A stretch of 64,000 nucleotides of DNA from Amphritea japonica ATCC BAA-1530 (lineage in GTDB: Bacteria > Pseudomonadota > Gammaproteobacteria > Pseudomonadales > Balneatricaceae). Location: the NCBI RefSeq assembly GCF_016592435.1, contig NZ_AP014545.1, positions 3,356,693-3,420,692 of the forward strand, written 5' to 3'. The notes beneath the pieces were generated by a model. It made no database searches. It saw nothing but the letters and a program-made list of their open reading frames with translations, and had not been told where the DNA came from. Positions 20,682-30,822 of this stretch are shown here, one piece after another. The position numbers were made by a program, and so were the translations under genes. Each line of letters opens with the position of its first letter. Within the stretch, counting starts at the first letter, position 1.

Positions 20682-20702
20682 GATATAAGGGATTCACTTT
20701 CT
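20682..20702 (+). repeat. Truncated third copy of the tRNA-Leu-derived repeat
   Basis: ATAAGGGATTCACTTTCT matches the start of units 1 and 2 at the expected 154-bp period, then diverges. The array therefore decays here. The remaining bases to the next gene at 20867 show no further feature. Confidence 0.65.
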
Positions 20703-20866
20703 ATAAGCGTTTCTTCTCATACTTGTTTTCATCCTCGTATTGAGACATTGAAAGACTGCTCGAGTGTAATTTTTTGTATTAATACTTTATCAGGCATTCC
20801 ATAATGAACTTTCAGTGTGCTACATGCTGCGTTGTCACACTAACTTTACACTGAAGTGGTTACGAT

Positions 20867-22087
20867 ATGTCTGAGCATTTGACGGGTCAGAAAGCATCAA
20901 ATAAATTGCTTAAACTATTATTAAAGACCTCTCTCATTTCGTCAGCATTAATCATAATTGTTGCGGGTTACGCTGTATCCCTTCTCTACAGCCAGCATGT
21001 TTTAGAGGATGCTGAGCATGATGCTATCAGCGTTGGTGAAGCTATCGTTTCACTTGAAAGACATCTTCTCATCACTCCTGATGATCAGCATATAGAGCAC
21101 CTGAATGTTACATCAGATGGATTTAACAAACTTGATGAAATGATGCAAAAGGCAATGGCTCCTTTTGAAATCATTAAAATCAAGGTCTTTTCTGATGATG
21201 GCACAATTGTATACAGTACTGATCATTCGATTATTGGTGAGAATGACCTCCAGAATCCTCGATTGAAGATAGCGTTATCAGGAGGTGTTAGCTCCAATCG
21301 ACAGAATAAAGATGAGATCACAGACCTTCGCGGTGAGAAAAAATTTAATGTTAATGTCGTAGAAACCTATATTCCGATCGTTAATAACAAGGGATCTATT
21401 ATTGGCAGTTTTGAAGTCTACAAAGATGTAAGTTTTAGTAATCTAAAGAGCCAGGACGGTATAGCAAAGTCACTCATCACGTTAACGTTGGTTCTTGTTA
21501 TTGTTTTCAGCCTAAGCTTTCTAATCATTAGAGTAGCGGCAAAAGAGTTAAATCTGGCACAAGTTAAACTTCACAAGATGGCGACTGAAGACCCATTAAC
21601 CGGGCTAAAAAACAGGCCGGTTATTATAGAATCGGTTCAGGAAGAAATTTCACGCAACCAAAGGCGGCAATCAAGTAAGACTACTTATACTTTTAGCCTG
21701 GTTATGATTGACGTTGATCATTTCAAATCTATAAATGATCAATACGGACACCCTGTCGGTGATCAAGCTCTCAAAAAGATTGCTCATACTATAAATTCAA
21801 CCATTAGGGCGCATGACTTCATTGGCCGTTATGGCGGCGAAGAGTTTCTGTTATTACTCCCTGATACCGACTTAAACGGCGCAAAACCTATAGCGGAAAG
21901 AGTGCGCAAGAGCGTTGAGAGTATAAGTTTTCTGAGTGGAGGCAAAAGGATTCCACTCACTATCAGCCTGGGGGTTACCACTGTCTTTGCTGACGACTCT
22001 GACTATGATCAGGCAATTAAGGATGCTGACAGAGCCCTTTATCAGGCAAAAGATGCAGGACGAAACCAGGTTTCTGTTGCATCATAA
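20867..22087 (+). CDS. Membrane diguanylate cyclase (GGDEF)
   Basis: 406 residues. Membrane segment at about 20-43, a periplasmic sensing region (about 44-200), a second membrane segment (about 203-223), then GGDEF (about 240-405). It has DPLTGLKNR, MIDVDHFKSINDQYGHPVGD, the active-site RYGGEEF at about 323-329, and a C-terminal ADRALYQAKDAGRN. The GGEEF variant is active in most relatives, so it should make cyclic di-GMP. No RxxD inhibitory site is obvious. Codon use is more AT-rich than its neighbours. Confidence 0.95.
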   Translation: MSEHLTGQKASNKLLKLLLKTSLISSALIIIVAGYAVSLLYSQHVLEDAEHDAISVGEAIVSLERHLLITPDDQHIEHLNVTSDGFNKLDEMMQKAMAPFEIIKIKVFSDDGTIVYSTDHSIIGENDLQNPRLKIALSGGVSSNRQNKDEITDLRGEKKFNVNVVETYIPIVNNKGSIIGSFEVYKDVSFSNLKSQDGIAKSLITLTLVLVIVFSLSFLIIRVAAKELNLAQVKLHKMATEDPLTGLKNRPVIIESVQEEISRNQRRQSSKTTYTFSLVMIDVDHFKSINDQYGHPVGDQALKKIAHTINSTIRAHDFIGRYGGEEFLLLLPDTDLNGAKPIAERVRKSVESISFLSGGKRIPLTISLGVTTVFADDSDYDQAIKDADRALYQAKDAGRNQVSVAS

Positions 22088-22163
22088 ACATGAAAGACAG
22101 ACGCTTATTTATTTAAGGGCTACTAACTGTTCATTTCCCAGCCTGACACAAGTCATCAACTAA

Positions 22164-22913
22164 TCAGGCCGGCAGCGGCAGCTCTCCATCCACTGCGAAT
22201 TGTGACAGCGGGTAATGATAGGTTCGGGGGGAAGCAACGGCTTTGAAGGTCACTCCGGTTGTTGTCAGTTCACAGAGCCACTGTGCGGTTGTATCAGGCT
22301 GATTATGTGTAAACGCGGTTGCCGTATAGAGTGCTGCGCATACCCCCGATTCAGTTGACCGGGCAGAAAGATACTGGAACGCTTCCACACCCGCTTTACG
22401 CATTTCTGTTCCAAGCGCTTGTGACGAAGCATAATCCTGCGGATGAGTTAGCTGATCTGCATAGGTATTAAATGGGGAGTGCTGAAGCAGTATGCCCCGT
22501 TGTGTACTGTAGGTAACCGTAAACAAGGTGTGCTCTGTGTTGAGCCGTTTACCGGGTGGTTCACCCTCCATTGCCAGCAAGAAGACAAACCGATAATAAG
22601 CAGACTCTGCCAGTGTACTTTCCAGTAATTCCCCTCCGTAGAACAGACTGGGCTCGTATTTGCTCCCAAAGCGCGACCCCCATTCCAGTGGCGGGTAGCG
22701 AAAAGGCGTGCTCAGCAGATAATGAAGCCCTGCTGTAATTTCTTCCGGATAGTCGGGTTTTGAGGCTTCCAGCAACTTTTCCAGTATCGCCTGTTCTTCG
22801 AGTGTATCAACATAACCTGTCGTCGCCACTTGCTCCTGACTCTCAACCAGTCGGTATAAAGTACCCGCTATGGGTTTGATCTGCTCTACACCGTCACAGG
22901 CCTGCCAGATCAT
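22164..22913 (-). CDS. RES-domain toxin (NAD+-degrading)
   Basis: 249 residues. Family motifs: TLYRLVESQ near residues 18-26 (Arg), WGSRFGSKYEPSLFYGG (about 78-94) and TLAESAYYR (Glu/Ser, about 98-106), the Arg-Glu-Ser set that names the family. Known RES toxins deplete NAD+. It overlaps the stop of the upstream Xre/ParS-type gene by one base, forming a RES-Xre toxin-antitoxin pair on the minus strand. Confidence 0.9.
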   Translation of the reverse strand: MIWQACDGVEQIKPIAGTLYRLVESQEQVATTGYVDTLEEQAILEKLLEASKPDYPEEITAGLHYLLSTPFRYPPLEWGSRFGSKYEPSLFYGGELLESTLAESAYYRFVFLLAMEGEPPGKRLNTEHTLFTVTYSTQRGILLQHSPFNTYADQLTHPQDYASSQALGTEMRKAGVEAFQYLSARSTESGVCAALYTATAFTHNQPDTTAQWLCELTTTGVTFKAVASPRTYHYPLSQFAVDGELPLPA

Positions 22914-23290
22914 TACACCTTGCCCCGGATAGCATCCAGATAAGTGACAACACGCATCAAACCCTGAACACTCTGCATCTGTTCCGCAGGAATGCCGCCA
23001 GTCAGTTTATTGTTTGAACGCATAAAGTGCTTGATCCAGTCATGATTACCACCGGACAATGCAAAGAGAGCCCGTGCAGCGCGAATCAATAGCAATGCCA
23101 GTTCACCCCGCTTGGATGCAGGATCCAGTAAACCGCTCTGTTTAAGACGTGATACCCCGGTGCGATTAATACCAACGACTCTGCCTAGCTCTTGCTGGTT
23201 CAGTGTCAGTTGCTCAGACGCGTTGAACATCGCCTTACAAAGCACGGCAGCCGCATCAGGTCGTTGCTTCAGTTGTGCAGACATAGACAC
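22913..23290 (-). CDS. Xre/MbcA/ParS-type antitoxin of the RES toxin
   Basis: 125 residues. Helix-turn-helix in the first half (LTLNQQELGRVVGINRTGVSRL, seen as about residues 33-54) and a C-terminal toxin-binding part (LLIRAARALFALSGGNHDWIKHF ... GGIPAEQMQSVQGLMRVVTYLDAIRG). It is immediately upstream of the RES toxin with a one-base overlap, the standard antitoxin-first order, and probably represses its own promoter. Confidence 0.9.
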   Translation of the reverse strand: MSMSAQLKQRPDAAAVLCKAMFNASEQLTLNQQELGRVVGINRTGVSRLKQSGLLDPASKRGELALLLIRAARALFALSGGNHDWIKHFMRSNNKLTGGIPAEQMQSVQGLMRVVTYLDAIRGKV

Positions 23291-23392
23291 CCTCCTCTAC
23301 ATCAAGTGTTCATAATGCTCTTAGGATAGACAACATAAGTGCGAATAGCACTATTTTTACTATATATGTGCGTTTTATACACTCAAATCAGC

Positions 23393-25126
23393 TTACGACG
23401 AGCAACTGTAATGCGACAGCCCCCCAAGTTCACAGAACTCAGTCGGTTTAAGCCTATAGTATTTCTCTTCTATCTCTTTCGATTGCTCTTCGTATGGCTG
23501 CGTCAGAACATCTTGCAACTCCCGCACCAGTGCATAGTTGCCAGCCGCTGCTTGTTGATAGGCAGGTACAACGAGCCACTCTCGCCAGCTGTATTTTGGG
23601 TTCACGCGTTTCATCTGCTCAGAGAGTTCCTCTGGAGAGCAACCGCGAGCAGTATTAGCGCTGCTGATAAGTAATTGCCATTGGCTCAGCCATTCTGACC
23701 AGCGCTGGTCTAACCCTTCGGGGTCTGCCTCATATACCGCCCCTTTATAAAAGCTTTTCTGGAGTGAGCCTATGTCATCAGGTAGATTTGAGAGCTCGCG
23801 GAAAAAGATAGTGTAATCAACAGGCGTTTGCACCATGAGCGCTGCAAGCTCACTGAACAACGCCGGGTGAAAAGAGTCTAGTCCTAGCTTGGCAGCCCAC
23901 ATCGCTTCCACTTTTGTTTGCATCACTCCTGCAAAGCCGTTGCGAATTGCGCTGAGCTGTTGCTGAGCGGCCTCATTCGACATCAATAACGGCACCAACG
24001 CCAGACACAACATATGGAAGTTACGTTCGGCGGCTTCGGGCTGATTCAGGAACGAAAAGTGGCGTCCCCCACCCGTCCATGGTTGATATTGAGGATTGAA
24101 CTCTTCGCAGAACCCGAATGGGCCATAGTCGAGGGTAAAACCACCCGCTGCGCAGTTATCCCCATTGAAATTGCCCTGGCAGTAGCCAACACGAATCCAG
24201 TTGGCAACAAGTGATGTAAGCCGACTGCGGAACTCACCGGCGAGCAATACCACTTTTTCAGCAACAGTGAGTTTATCGTCGATAACATCACTGTACTCTC
24301 GATCGATCAGGTGCAGCACAATCTTCTCGAGTTCTTCGATCGCTTTAGGGTGTTCCTGCTTGCGGGCACGGCGACCAAAGAGTTCGAGTTGGCCAACCCG
24401 AATGAACGATGGGGCGACGCGTGTCGAGATGGCAGCCGCCTCGGAGACCATCCTGTCGGGATCCTGCGAGCGCGAGCCCTCTGAATACCAGGGCCGCTGG
24501 ACTTTCTCAGTTTTAGAAACATACAAACTCAGCGACCGCGTGGTTGGCACGCCGAGCGCGTGCATATGATCTTGTGCTAAAAACTCCCGGATGCTTGATC
24601 GCAGAACAGCGCGACCGTCCGCACCACGACAGTAGGGTGTTCGTCCGCCACCTTTGAGCTGCATCTCCCAGCGTTTATTGTTGATAACCGCCTCAAGCAC
24701 AGACACTGCGCGACCATCACCATAACCATTACCGGTTTGGAACGGACACTGATGGTAGTATTCGGTGCCGTAAATAGAAAGAGCATAGCCACTGGCCCAA
24801 CCGACTTTTCGCATCGGCGCAGGAACCTGTGAGAGATCGCCAGAGAACATCCGTACGAAATCATCCGACTGCGCCATGCAGTCGGCAAAACCAAGTTCGT
24901 GAAAGAAATTTTTACTGTGCGCAACGTACTCGGGAGCTTCGATAGGCGTGGGCCTGACAGGGACGTAGTGTCCGGTAAAAACTTGTCGCGGACTATGATC
25001 GATACCATTTGCTTTAGCGTCAGGATCGGCGTTAAGAGTATCCATGAGCGAGTAGTTTGCCAACGTTGCGAGATCGTCAAGCGTCGCTACAGTAGGCGAG
25101 TTTTCCTGGGGTAATGGATTTTTCAT
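23393..25126 (-). CDS. selO: Protein adenylyltransferase SelO (YdiU)
   Basis: Pseudokinase-fold enzyme that transfers AMP to proteins, linked to redox control. 577 residues, longer than the 480-residue E. coli form. Seen: [26 protein letters not shown] region (about 112-137), [24 protein letters not shown] (about 153-176), and the catalytic segment FNGDNC...[10 protein letters not shown], where most relatives have NTDN. The protein ends SCSS, as E. coli SelO does. It is a single gene with a long non-coding gap upstream. Confidence 0.93.
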   Translation of the reverse strand: MKNPLPQENSPTVATLDDLATLANYSLMDTLNADPDAKANGIDHSPRQVFTGHYVPVRPTPIEAPEYVAHSKNFFHELGFADCMAQSDDFVRMFSGDLSQVPAPMRKVGWASGYALSIYGTEYYHQCPFQTGNGYGDGRAVSVLEAVINNKRWEMQLKGGGRTPYCRGADGRAVLRSSIREFLAQDHMHALGVPTTRSLSLYVSKTEKVQRPWYSEGSRSQDPDRMVSEAAAISTRVAPSFIRVGQLELFGRRARKQEHPKAIEELEKIVLHLIDREYSDVIDDKLTVAEKVVLLAGEFRSRLTSLVANWIRVGYCQGNFNGDNCAAGGFTLDYGPFGFCEEFNPQYQPWTGGGRHFSFLNQPEAAERNFHMLCLALVPLLMSNEAAQQQLSAIRNGFAGVMQTKVEAMWAAKLGLDSFHPALFSELAALMVQTPVDYTIFFRELSNLPDDIGSLQKSFYKGAVYEADPEGLDQRWSEWLSQWQLLISSANTARGCSPEELSEQMKRVNPKYSWREWLVVPAYQQAAAGNYALVRELQDVLTQPYEEQSKEIEEKYYRLKPTEFCELGGLSHYSCSS

Positions 25127-25295
25127 AGAGGCACCTCATAACAGCGGTAACGCGACTGTTGCCCCCGCGACGGCAACATCATTGCATTCTGGTGTTAACA
25201 GCTAAAGAATAACTAAAGAGAACAGATATATTTGGCAGATCATACATCAGAGGTTGCTATATGAGCTATGACACCCTCCATAAACAATCATTACA

Positions 25296-25341
25296 TCGAA
25301 ACAAAACAGAAAGGCCTGAATTAATTGATTCAGGCCTTTCT
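25296..25341 (-). terminator. Terminator of the buf operon
   Basis: AGAAAGGCCTGAAT and ATTCAGGCCTTTCT form a perfect 14-bp stem with a 6-nt loop; the minus strand continues TGTTTTGTTTC. It lies 66 bp past the bufD stop. The rest of the 280-bp gap toward selO shows nothing else. Confidence 0.85.
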
Positions 25342-25406
25342 GGATAACTATGTGCCAACTGCTCTTTTTAACTCAAAAGCATCCAGCGATGATTATTTAG
25401 CAACTC

Positions 25407-25955
25407 TTATTTGGCAACAAGAGGTTTCGCATCTAAGCCAAGCAGCCTGTCTATAGACAGTATTCCCGGCCCCCGTGCAACAATAACAAGCAGGGAGATT
25501 GCCCACCAGGATGCTGGATTAATCCAGTGATCCCAGGTTGGGAATACAGCCAGTTGAATAAACATTGTCATGCCGATCAACCCTAACGCTGCAAAGCGCG
25601 AAAACAAACCAATAATTAGTAAGACTGGCAGCACAACTTCAGCGATACCAGCAAACACAGCCAGTAGCTCAATCATTCTCACCACAAATGAACCTTCAAC
25701 ATATTCCAGTGTTTCGGGATTACACAGTTGCAATGCGCCTGGTCTTACCGGGTCAGGGCAGAAGAACTCATACATAAACAGGTCATATTTATCGACATTA
25801 AACTTTAAAAAGCCGTCCCATTTGCTGAGCCCCGAATCCAGAAAGACCTTCGCCACCATGAAACGCAGAAAGAACAATGCCACTGGCTCTAAAAACCGAG
25901 ATAGCTGTATGCCAAGCTGTACGTAAAGCTCGCGTAGTTTTCCTACCATACCCAT
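25407..25955 (-). CDS. bufD: DoxX-family membrane protein of the bufferin operon
   Basis: 182 residues with four membrane segments (about 20-40, 85-112, 115-135, 140-165), DoxX family (FLRFMVAKVFLDSGLSKWDG near the start). Fourth gene of bufABCD, 9 bp after bufC. In Cupriavidus the equivalent gene is gigT. Role in the pathway unknown; possibly redox or export. Confidence 0.85.
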   Translation of the reverse strand: MGMVGKLRELYVQLGIQLSRFLEPVALFFLRFMVAKVFLDSGLSKWDGFLKFNVDKYDLFMYEFFCPDPVRPGALQLCNPETLEYVEGSFVVRMIELLAVFAGIAEVVLPVLLIIGLFSRFAALGLIGMTMFIQLAVFPTWDHWINPASWWAISLLVIVARGPGILSIDRLLGLDAKPLVAK

Positions 25956-25964
25956 ATGAAGCCC

Positions 25965-26834
25965 CTAATAATTATGATTGTATTTAGCCATATCAATTTC
26001 TAATATTTCATTTTGCAGGCAGGCCGAAAAAACATCACTGGCATCAAAATTATGATCTAACGCTAAAGCGGCATCAAAAGCCCCTTCCAGTACGCCACCC
26101 TCCCCTTGTAAAACTTTCATAAGCGATATTTCAGGGGCAGAAAGTATGCGCGCTTGAACTGCACCCTGCACACGCCAGAACATGACAGTATCCACAGAGA
26201 AAACGCTATCAGCCTGTTCTGACCTACCGTTGTCTTTGTCTATATCTTTAACGGCACTTTTATCGAAAGATTCAGCTTCACTGAGGTTCGTTTTTAATGC
26301 GATCCATTGATTGAACGTCTCAATATTTACTGGCAGCAGCGCAACACTGGCGTTTAATTTCACTACTGCCTGGGTAAAATCATTCCCCTCTTCCACCAGC
26401 CATGAGATTTTATCTGCTGTCAGCGTCTGCGTTGCATCAGCACTCATTAAACTCATTAGCCATGCATAATCTAAACGGGCTAGATCCGCTAAACCGGATG
26501 ATAACTTTAACGCTTCAGACTGTGTTGCTAACGACGCTATAAAGTCATTCAAAAAGTCAGGAAAGCTCTGCCCATAGCCAACCAGCGTCCCTTTCAGTGG
26601 TGGGTAATGATCCACATAAATACGGGCAACTCTTTTAAAATCATCGCTCCCAACAAGTTTCTCGCACATAGGAAAATTAGCGGCTAGCGCATCAACGCAA
26701 CCTTTGTAAAAGCCATTTCGATAGACGGACATTCGTTTTAAATGCTCAGCATTTATACAAAAGTCATTCATACCGCTGGCATCACCGCTGCGCAGATAAT
26801 CAGAAAATGCATCAATGTAAGAACTCAACGCCAT
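25965..26834 (-). CDS. bufC: DUF2063-type RiPP-recognition partner (BufC)
   Basis: 289 residues. An N-terminal DUF2063 region (YRNGFYKGCVDALAANFPMCEKLVG, about residues 37-61) is typical of HvfC/BufC/GigB proteins that help the DUF692 enzyme bind its precursor peptide. The C-terminal half is less conserved. It shares one base with the end of bufB, so translation is coupled. Confidence 0.9.
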   Translation of the reverse strand: MALSSYIDAFSDYLRSGDASGMNDFCINAEHLKRMSVYRNGFYKGCVDALAANFPMCEKLVGSDDFKRVARIYVDHYPPLKGTLVGYGQSFPDFLNDFIASLATQSEALKLSSGLADLARLDYAWLMSLMSADATQTLTADKISWLVEEGNDFTQAVVKLNASVALLPVNIETFNQWIALKTNLSEAESFDKSAVKDIDKDNGRSEQADSVFSVDTVMFWRVQGAVQARILSAPEISLMKVLQGEGGVLEGAFDAALALDHNFDASDVFSACLQNEILEIDMAKYNHNY

Positions 26835-27778
26835 CAGCGAGCCTCCTTTTGGAAGGCATTCGATAAGGTGGCATGACTTCTGTACTGATCTAAATAGCCC
26901 TGTGCCGTTGCCCGTTCATTCATCAACTCAGCAAACGGCGGTATATTGGCATCCCGCTCGATTAATACGGGCTTATGCCCGAACAACGACAACGCATACG
27001 CTAACAAATCCCAGACCGGCGTCTCAATATCTGCTGCATGACTATCAATTAATAACGCCTGACCTAATTCCGGATCAGGATCATGACCTGCCATATGGAT
27101 CTCTCCGACAAGGTCAGCAGGAATCTGCGACAGATACTTTTCTGCATCAATACCGGTGTTCTTGCTGCTGATATACAGATTATTGATATCGATTAATAAT
27201 CCACAGCCGCTTCGATGTGCCGCTTCAACTAAAAACTGAGGTTCATCCATCTCACTAGTGAAATCCAGATAGTTACTCGGGTTTTCAATTAAAATACGCC
27301 GGCCTATACCTGACTGATAACGGTCAATTCCTTCAACTAATGATTGCAGTGCGTCCTGCGTTCTTGGCAACGGCATAAGATCTGCAAAATATGCTCCGCC
27401 TGAACGAGACCAAACAGCATGTTCAGATACCAGCGCAGGCTGAAACTCATCGATTAACGCTTTTACCTGTTTAATATGCTCGGGCATCGATTGATGATCA
27501 TAACCGAGTGACCCCCCTACTCCATGAAAGCTAAGATCATAATTTTCACGGATTGATCGGAGATAATTTAACCGTGGTCCGCCTGCAACAAAGTAGTTCT
27601 CCGTATGCACTTCAAACCACAAACGATTACTCGTGCCAGTTTCTTCGGCCATGGGCATCGCTAAAATATCGTCCAGGTGTTCCGCCTTTAAACCAAGGCC
27701 AGCACCTAAATACGTCTCAGCAGTCAAAGACTGCTGAGACGTAGGGGTTTCATTAACTTTCAAGGGAACCTGTTCCAT
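26834..27778 (-). CDS. bufB: DUF692 multinuclear iron oxidase (BufB)
   Basis: 314 residues, DUF692/MNIO family (MbnB, TglH, BufB, HvfB, GigA). [14 protein letters not shown] at the start, FEVHTENYF (about 54-62), [10 protein letters not shown] (about 83-92), [37 protein letters not shown] and GEIHMAGHD supply the His/Asp/Glu iron ligands of the TIM barrel. It modifies cysteines of the precursor encoded just upstream. The frame overlaps the end of bufA by 26 bp; a later start is possible but ATG 27778 reads through. Confidence 0.93.
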   Translation of the reverse strand: MEQVPLKVNETPTSQQSLTAETYLGAGLGLKAEHLDDILAMPMAEETGTSNRLWFEVHTENYFVAGGPRLNYLRSIRENYDLSFHGVGGSLGYDHQSMPEHIKQVKALIDEFQPALVSEHAVWSRSGGAYFADLMPLPRTQDALQSLVEGIDRYQSGIGRRILIENPSNYLDFTSEMDEPQFLVEAAHRSGCGLLIDINNLYISSKNTGIDAEKYLSQIPADLVGEIHMAGHDPDPELGQALLIDSHAADIETPVWDLLAYALSLFGHKPVLIERDANIPPFAELMNERATAQGYLDQYRSHATLSNAFQKEAR

Positions 27779-28100
27779 TTGGTGTCACGATTGATTCGCA
27801 AGTACCTTTAGGTGCATATGTCCAGGCGTTCGCCTGAAAGTCTGTCGTAGAGGTGCCTTCACAACTGGTGCCCGCACCTGCTGCGCAATCATTCTCACCT
27901 GCCAGTGCAATACCAAAACACTTATCTTTACGACCGCGAATTTTATCGCCCGCAAGCCAACCCTGAACTTTAGCCTGAACTTCAGCTGAGGCTGTTTCAG
28001 AAACTTTTAGTTGGCTATTCGGACCGGCAACGGTTCCCGTGCTCATAAGTGCTGTTGATGCGCCAAGAAGTAGTGCTGTCGCTAAGCTTGCTTTATTCAT
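27753..28100 (-). CDS. bufA: Bufferin-type metallophore precursor (DUF2282)
   Basis: 115 residues. Cleavable signal peptide (about 1-26) and a core with four cysteines: [27 protein letters not shown] and KGTCES. This is the signature of bufferin precursors (also GigP), which after modification by DUF692/DUF2063 enzymes bind copper or gold in the periplasm. TTGGAGC ribosome site. First gene of bufABCD. The modification is known for relatives and inferred here. Confidence 0.93.
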   Translation of the reverse strand: MNKASLATALLLGASTALMSTGTVAGPNSQLKVSETASAEVQAKVQGWLAGDKIRGRKDKCFGIALAGENDCAAGAGTSCEGTSTTDFQANAWTYAPKGTCESIVTPNGTGSLES

Positions 28101-28524
28101 TTTTATTGCTCCAAATTAAATCAATAGATTTTTGTTTTAGTTACTTTTCAATGAAATCATTCAGTGTAAAAAGCAAATTCAAGCACGGTATCTATTAAGT
28201 ACTCATAGCCGACTAAATTTAATGTTATTAGTAGCTTAGCCTATCTAAAACTTAGATTGCCAAAGCTTATTCTCATAAGCATCTACTTCAAATCTACATT
28301 TAGCGTAGCTACATACACTTACAACCTGTCATCGCTACTTGATGTCAGCTACTTTAATGACTCAAACTGAAATAAAGCTGAAACAGAACAAAAAACGACA
28401 AAAATATAGATTACAGCAGCGCCAATATTCAGCCTGCGACTGTTATGGCCATTAGCTGCAGTAAAGAAACGATAAGACAAGCACTGCAGATTCTCTTTCT
28501 CTCTAATCATAGACAGCTCTGGAA
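28101..28524. other. AT-rich region upstream of bufA
   Basis: 424 bp without a gene. It must hold the buf promoter; I see no clear ECF or metal-regulator site. An inverted repeat CTGCAGT (28456-28462) / ACTGCAG (28483-28489) with a 20-nt loop lies close to the end of the broken glutathione transferase gene. Confidence 0.45.
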
Positions 28525-29214
28525 CTAGCGATGTTTAAATTGAGATTGACCGAACATAATGTCATGAGCATGGTCTGTATCTGGTACGCCAGTAAGGACT
28601 TCCCTCAGTACATTCAAACCGCGATCTACTGCCGTGCGATTGCGTATTTTTCCATACCAGTTTTGCACATTAGGCTTACCCTCAAGACTTAGATTCGCCA
28701 TCTTATGAACGCGTATCCAGGGAAAACAAGCTATATCCGCAATGGAGTATTCACCCGCTAAGTACTCTGTTTGACTCAGTTGGGTTTCCATTACCGTCAA
28801 GAGCCGCTCGCCCTCCTTTGTATAGCGGTCAATAGAGTATTGATGTTTCTCACGAGCATATGTTGAGAAGTGCTGACCCTGGCCGAACATGGGCCCCAAT
28901 CCTCCCATCTGTCACATAAGCCACTGAATAGTCGCCGATCGGGCATACGGGTCTTTTGAAATGAAGCGTTCAAACTTATCTGCAAGGTGTAGCATGATTG
29001 CCCCAGACTCAAAAATAGTCAGAGGCTTACCTCCATCGCTGTCAACAAGCACCGGGATACGTCTATTTGGGTTCAGCTTTCCAAATGCTTCAGTAAACTG
29101 TTCACCCTCAAAAATGTTAACCGGGCGCACATCATATTCAACGCCTAACTCTTCCAACAAAATCTGAGGCTTATGCCCATTAGGCGTTGCCCATGTGTAC
29201 AGTTCCAGCGCCAT
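28525..29214 (-). pseudogene. Glutathione S-transferase (YfcG/YghU-like) interrupted by TGA
   Basis: The first part (from ATG 29214, MALELYTWATPNGHKPQILL) has a thioredoxin-like domain with RIPVLVDSDG and FESGAIMLHLAD, then reads QWLM-stop. The same frame continues QMGGLGPMFGQGQHF and the whole C-terminal GST domain. The stop is TGA at 28912-28914, where relatives have Trp (WLMWQMGGLGPM), so one TGG-to-TGA change explains it. Everything else is intact, which suggests a recent mutation or a sequencing error. The frame is open upstream to 29229. Confidence 0.85.
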
Positions 29215-29229
29215 AGCAATCTTCTCCAA

Positions 29230-29699
29230 ATTATACTTTTAGTGATTCCCCATCACGTACCTTTTGTGGCGTGTAGAGCGACGTCTATTTAAGCATCATC
29301 ATTTTTAAATTTATTGAATTGTAATTGTACTAAACATTGCTGATTATCTTAGTCATATTCAAGGTAAAAGCATGCTAGCTCGAGCGCAATTATTACAGGA
29401 GCAATACAAACTGCTGAATTAACAAAGTGTCCATATATCTTACTCACGAAACAAATATTAAGAAAAATCCCCTTCAAACCCTTTACCCAAATGTCAGCAT
29501 TCATATTTACTCATAAATAAAACAAAAGAATCGAAATACCCCAACATTGATACAAATGTACTCATAATGTACTACGCTGAAATAGACTCTATGTGGTTTG
29601 TAGAAGCGAACCCGCACTTCTGTAATAAGCAGTTCAGACCAAGCGCATAGCTTCAGCACTATGAGAAAAACAATAAAACCTAAAGATAGGTGCTTAAAA
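29230..29699. other. Promoter region of the TAXI-TRAP operon
   Basis: About 470 bp between the broken GST gene and the TRAP binding protein. GATACAAATGT at 29549-29559 repeats ten of eleven bases of the palindrome arm found next to the RpiR gene (34917-34942), followed by ATAATGTAC. This is a candidate regulator site. No gene seen. Confidence 0.5.
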
Positions 29700-30677
29700 A
29701 TGAATAAATCGATCAAGGCGGTGACGCTGGCCTGTTCTCTTACTCTTGGCCTCACGGCCCCCGTTATCACTCAAGCAGCTGAGCAGCAATTTATAACCAT
29801 CGGCACAGGCGGGGTTACAGGTGTGTACTATCCTACCGGTGGTGCAATCTGTCGTCTTGTTAATAAGAGCCGTAAAGAACACGGAGTTCGTTGTTCAACG
29901 GAAAGTACCGGTGGATCCGTGTACAACTTAAACACTATCCGCGCAGGTGAACTGGATATGGGCGTTGCCCAGTCCGACTGGCAGTTCCACGCCTATAACG
30001 GAACCAGTAAGTTTGCCGATGCCGGTGCTAATAAGAATTTACGTGCCGTATTCTCAGTACACCCCGAGCCTTTTACTGTTGTTGCCCGTGGAGACAGCGG
30101 CATCAAAAGCTTTGAAGACATTAAAGGAAAAAGAGTAAACATAGGTAATCCTGGCTCCGGTCAGCGCGGTACCATGGAAGTTCTGATGGGAGCTCTTGGC
30201 TGGACAAATGCAGACTTTTCTCTGGCGTCTGAATTGAAAGCGTCTGAGCAGGCCAGTGCTCTCTGTGATAATAAAATTGATGTCATGATCTACACCGTAG
30301 GCCACCCCAGCGGCGCTATTAAGGAAGCAACTACCTCTTGTGAAAGTACCTTAGTGAATGTGACCGGACCTGTCGTCGATGCCTTGGTTGCTGATAACAG
30401 TTACTACCGTACCGCCACTATCCCCGGTGGTATGTACCGTGGAAATGATGCAGATACTCAGACCTTTGGTGTCGGTGCAACCTTTGTCACTTCAACTGAT
30501 GTTCCTGACGATGTTATCTATGCTGTTGTTAAGGCCGTATTTGAAAACTTCGACTCTTTCCGCAAATTACATCCCGCTTTCTCGAACCTGAAGAAAGAAG
30601 AGATGATCAAAGATGGCCTGTCTGCGCCACTACATCCAGGTGCTGCTAAATACTATAAAGAAGCTGGTCTGATGTAA
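29700..30677 (+). CDS. TAXI-family TRAP transporter substrate-binding protein
   Basis: 325 residues from ATG 29700; the frame is open to 29661 but this start gives a clean signal peptide (about 1-27, VITQAA-EQ). TAXI motifs: [20 protein letters not shown] and [20 protein letters not shown], then [14 protein letters not shown]. It captures a small carboxylate or amino acid in the periplasm for the fused permease encoded next. The substrate is not evident. Confidence 0.94.
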   Translation: MNKSIKAVTLACSLTLGLTAPVITQAAEQQFITIGTGGVTGVYYPTGGAICRLVNKSRKEHGVRCSTESTGGSVYNLNTIRAGELDMGVAQSDWQFHAYNGTSKFADAGANKNLRAVFSVHPEPFTVVARGDSGIKSFEDIKGKRVNIGNPGSGQRGTMEVLMGALGWTNADFSLASELKASEQASALCDNKIDVMIYTVGHPSGAIKEATTSCESTLVNVTGPVVDALVADNSYYRTATIPGGMYRGNDADTQTFGVGATFVTSTDVPDDVIYAVVKAVFENFDSFRKLHPAFSNLKKEEMIKDGLSAPLHPGAAKYYKEAGLM

Positions 30678-30822
30678 GCAAGAGTATTACATCAGCTGTA
30701 TTCAGGGCCGCTGTTAAGTCTGTTTTATTACCGACACTAAAGTAAAAACAGCCGGCCCTTCTTCTTACAGGAAGCACCAGAAATCACCGTTGTACTTTCC
30801 ATCACTGCAGTGGAGATATACT

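Noticed and set aside
20302-20702. CRISPR array
   Set aside because: Repeats are 88 bp and tRNA-derived, with terminators between them and no unique spacers or cas genes.
23338-23358. Plus-strand terminator between the antitoxin and selO genes
   Set aside because: Short 5-bp stem with no plus-strand gene upstream to terminate.
28912-28914. Selenocysteine at the in-frame TGA of the GST gene
   Set aside because: Relatives have Trp, not Cys, at this place, and no SECIS-like hairpin is evident just after the codon.
29507-29770. 87-codon minus-strand ORF upstream of the TRAP genes
   Set aside because: Overlaps the start of the binding-protein gene on the other strand, has no ribosome site and no recognisable features.
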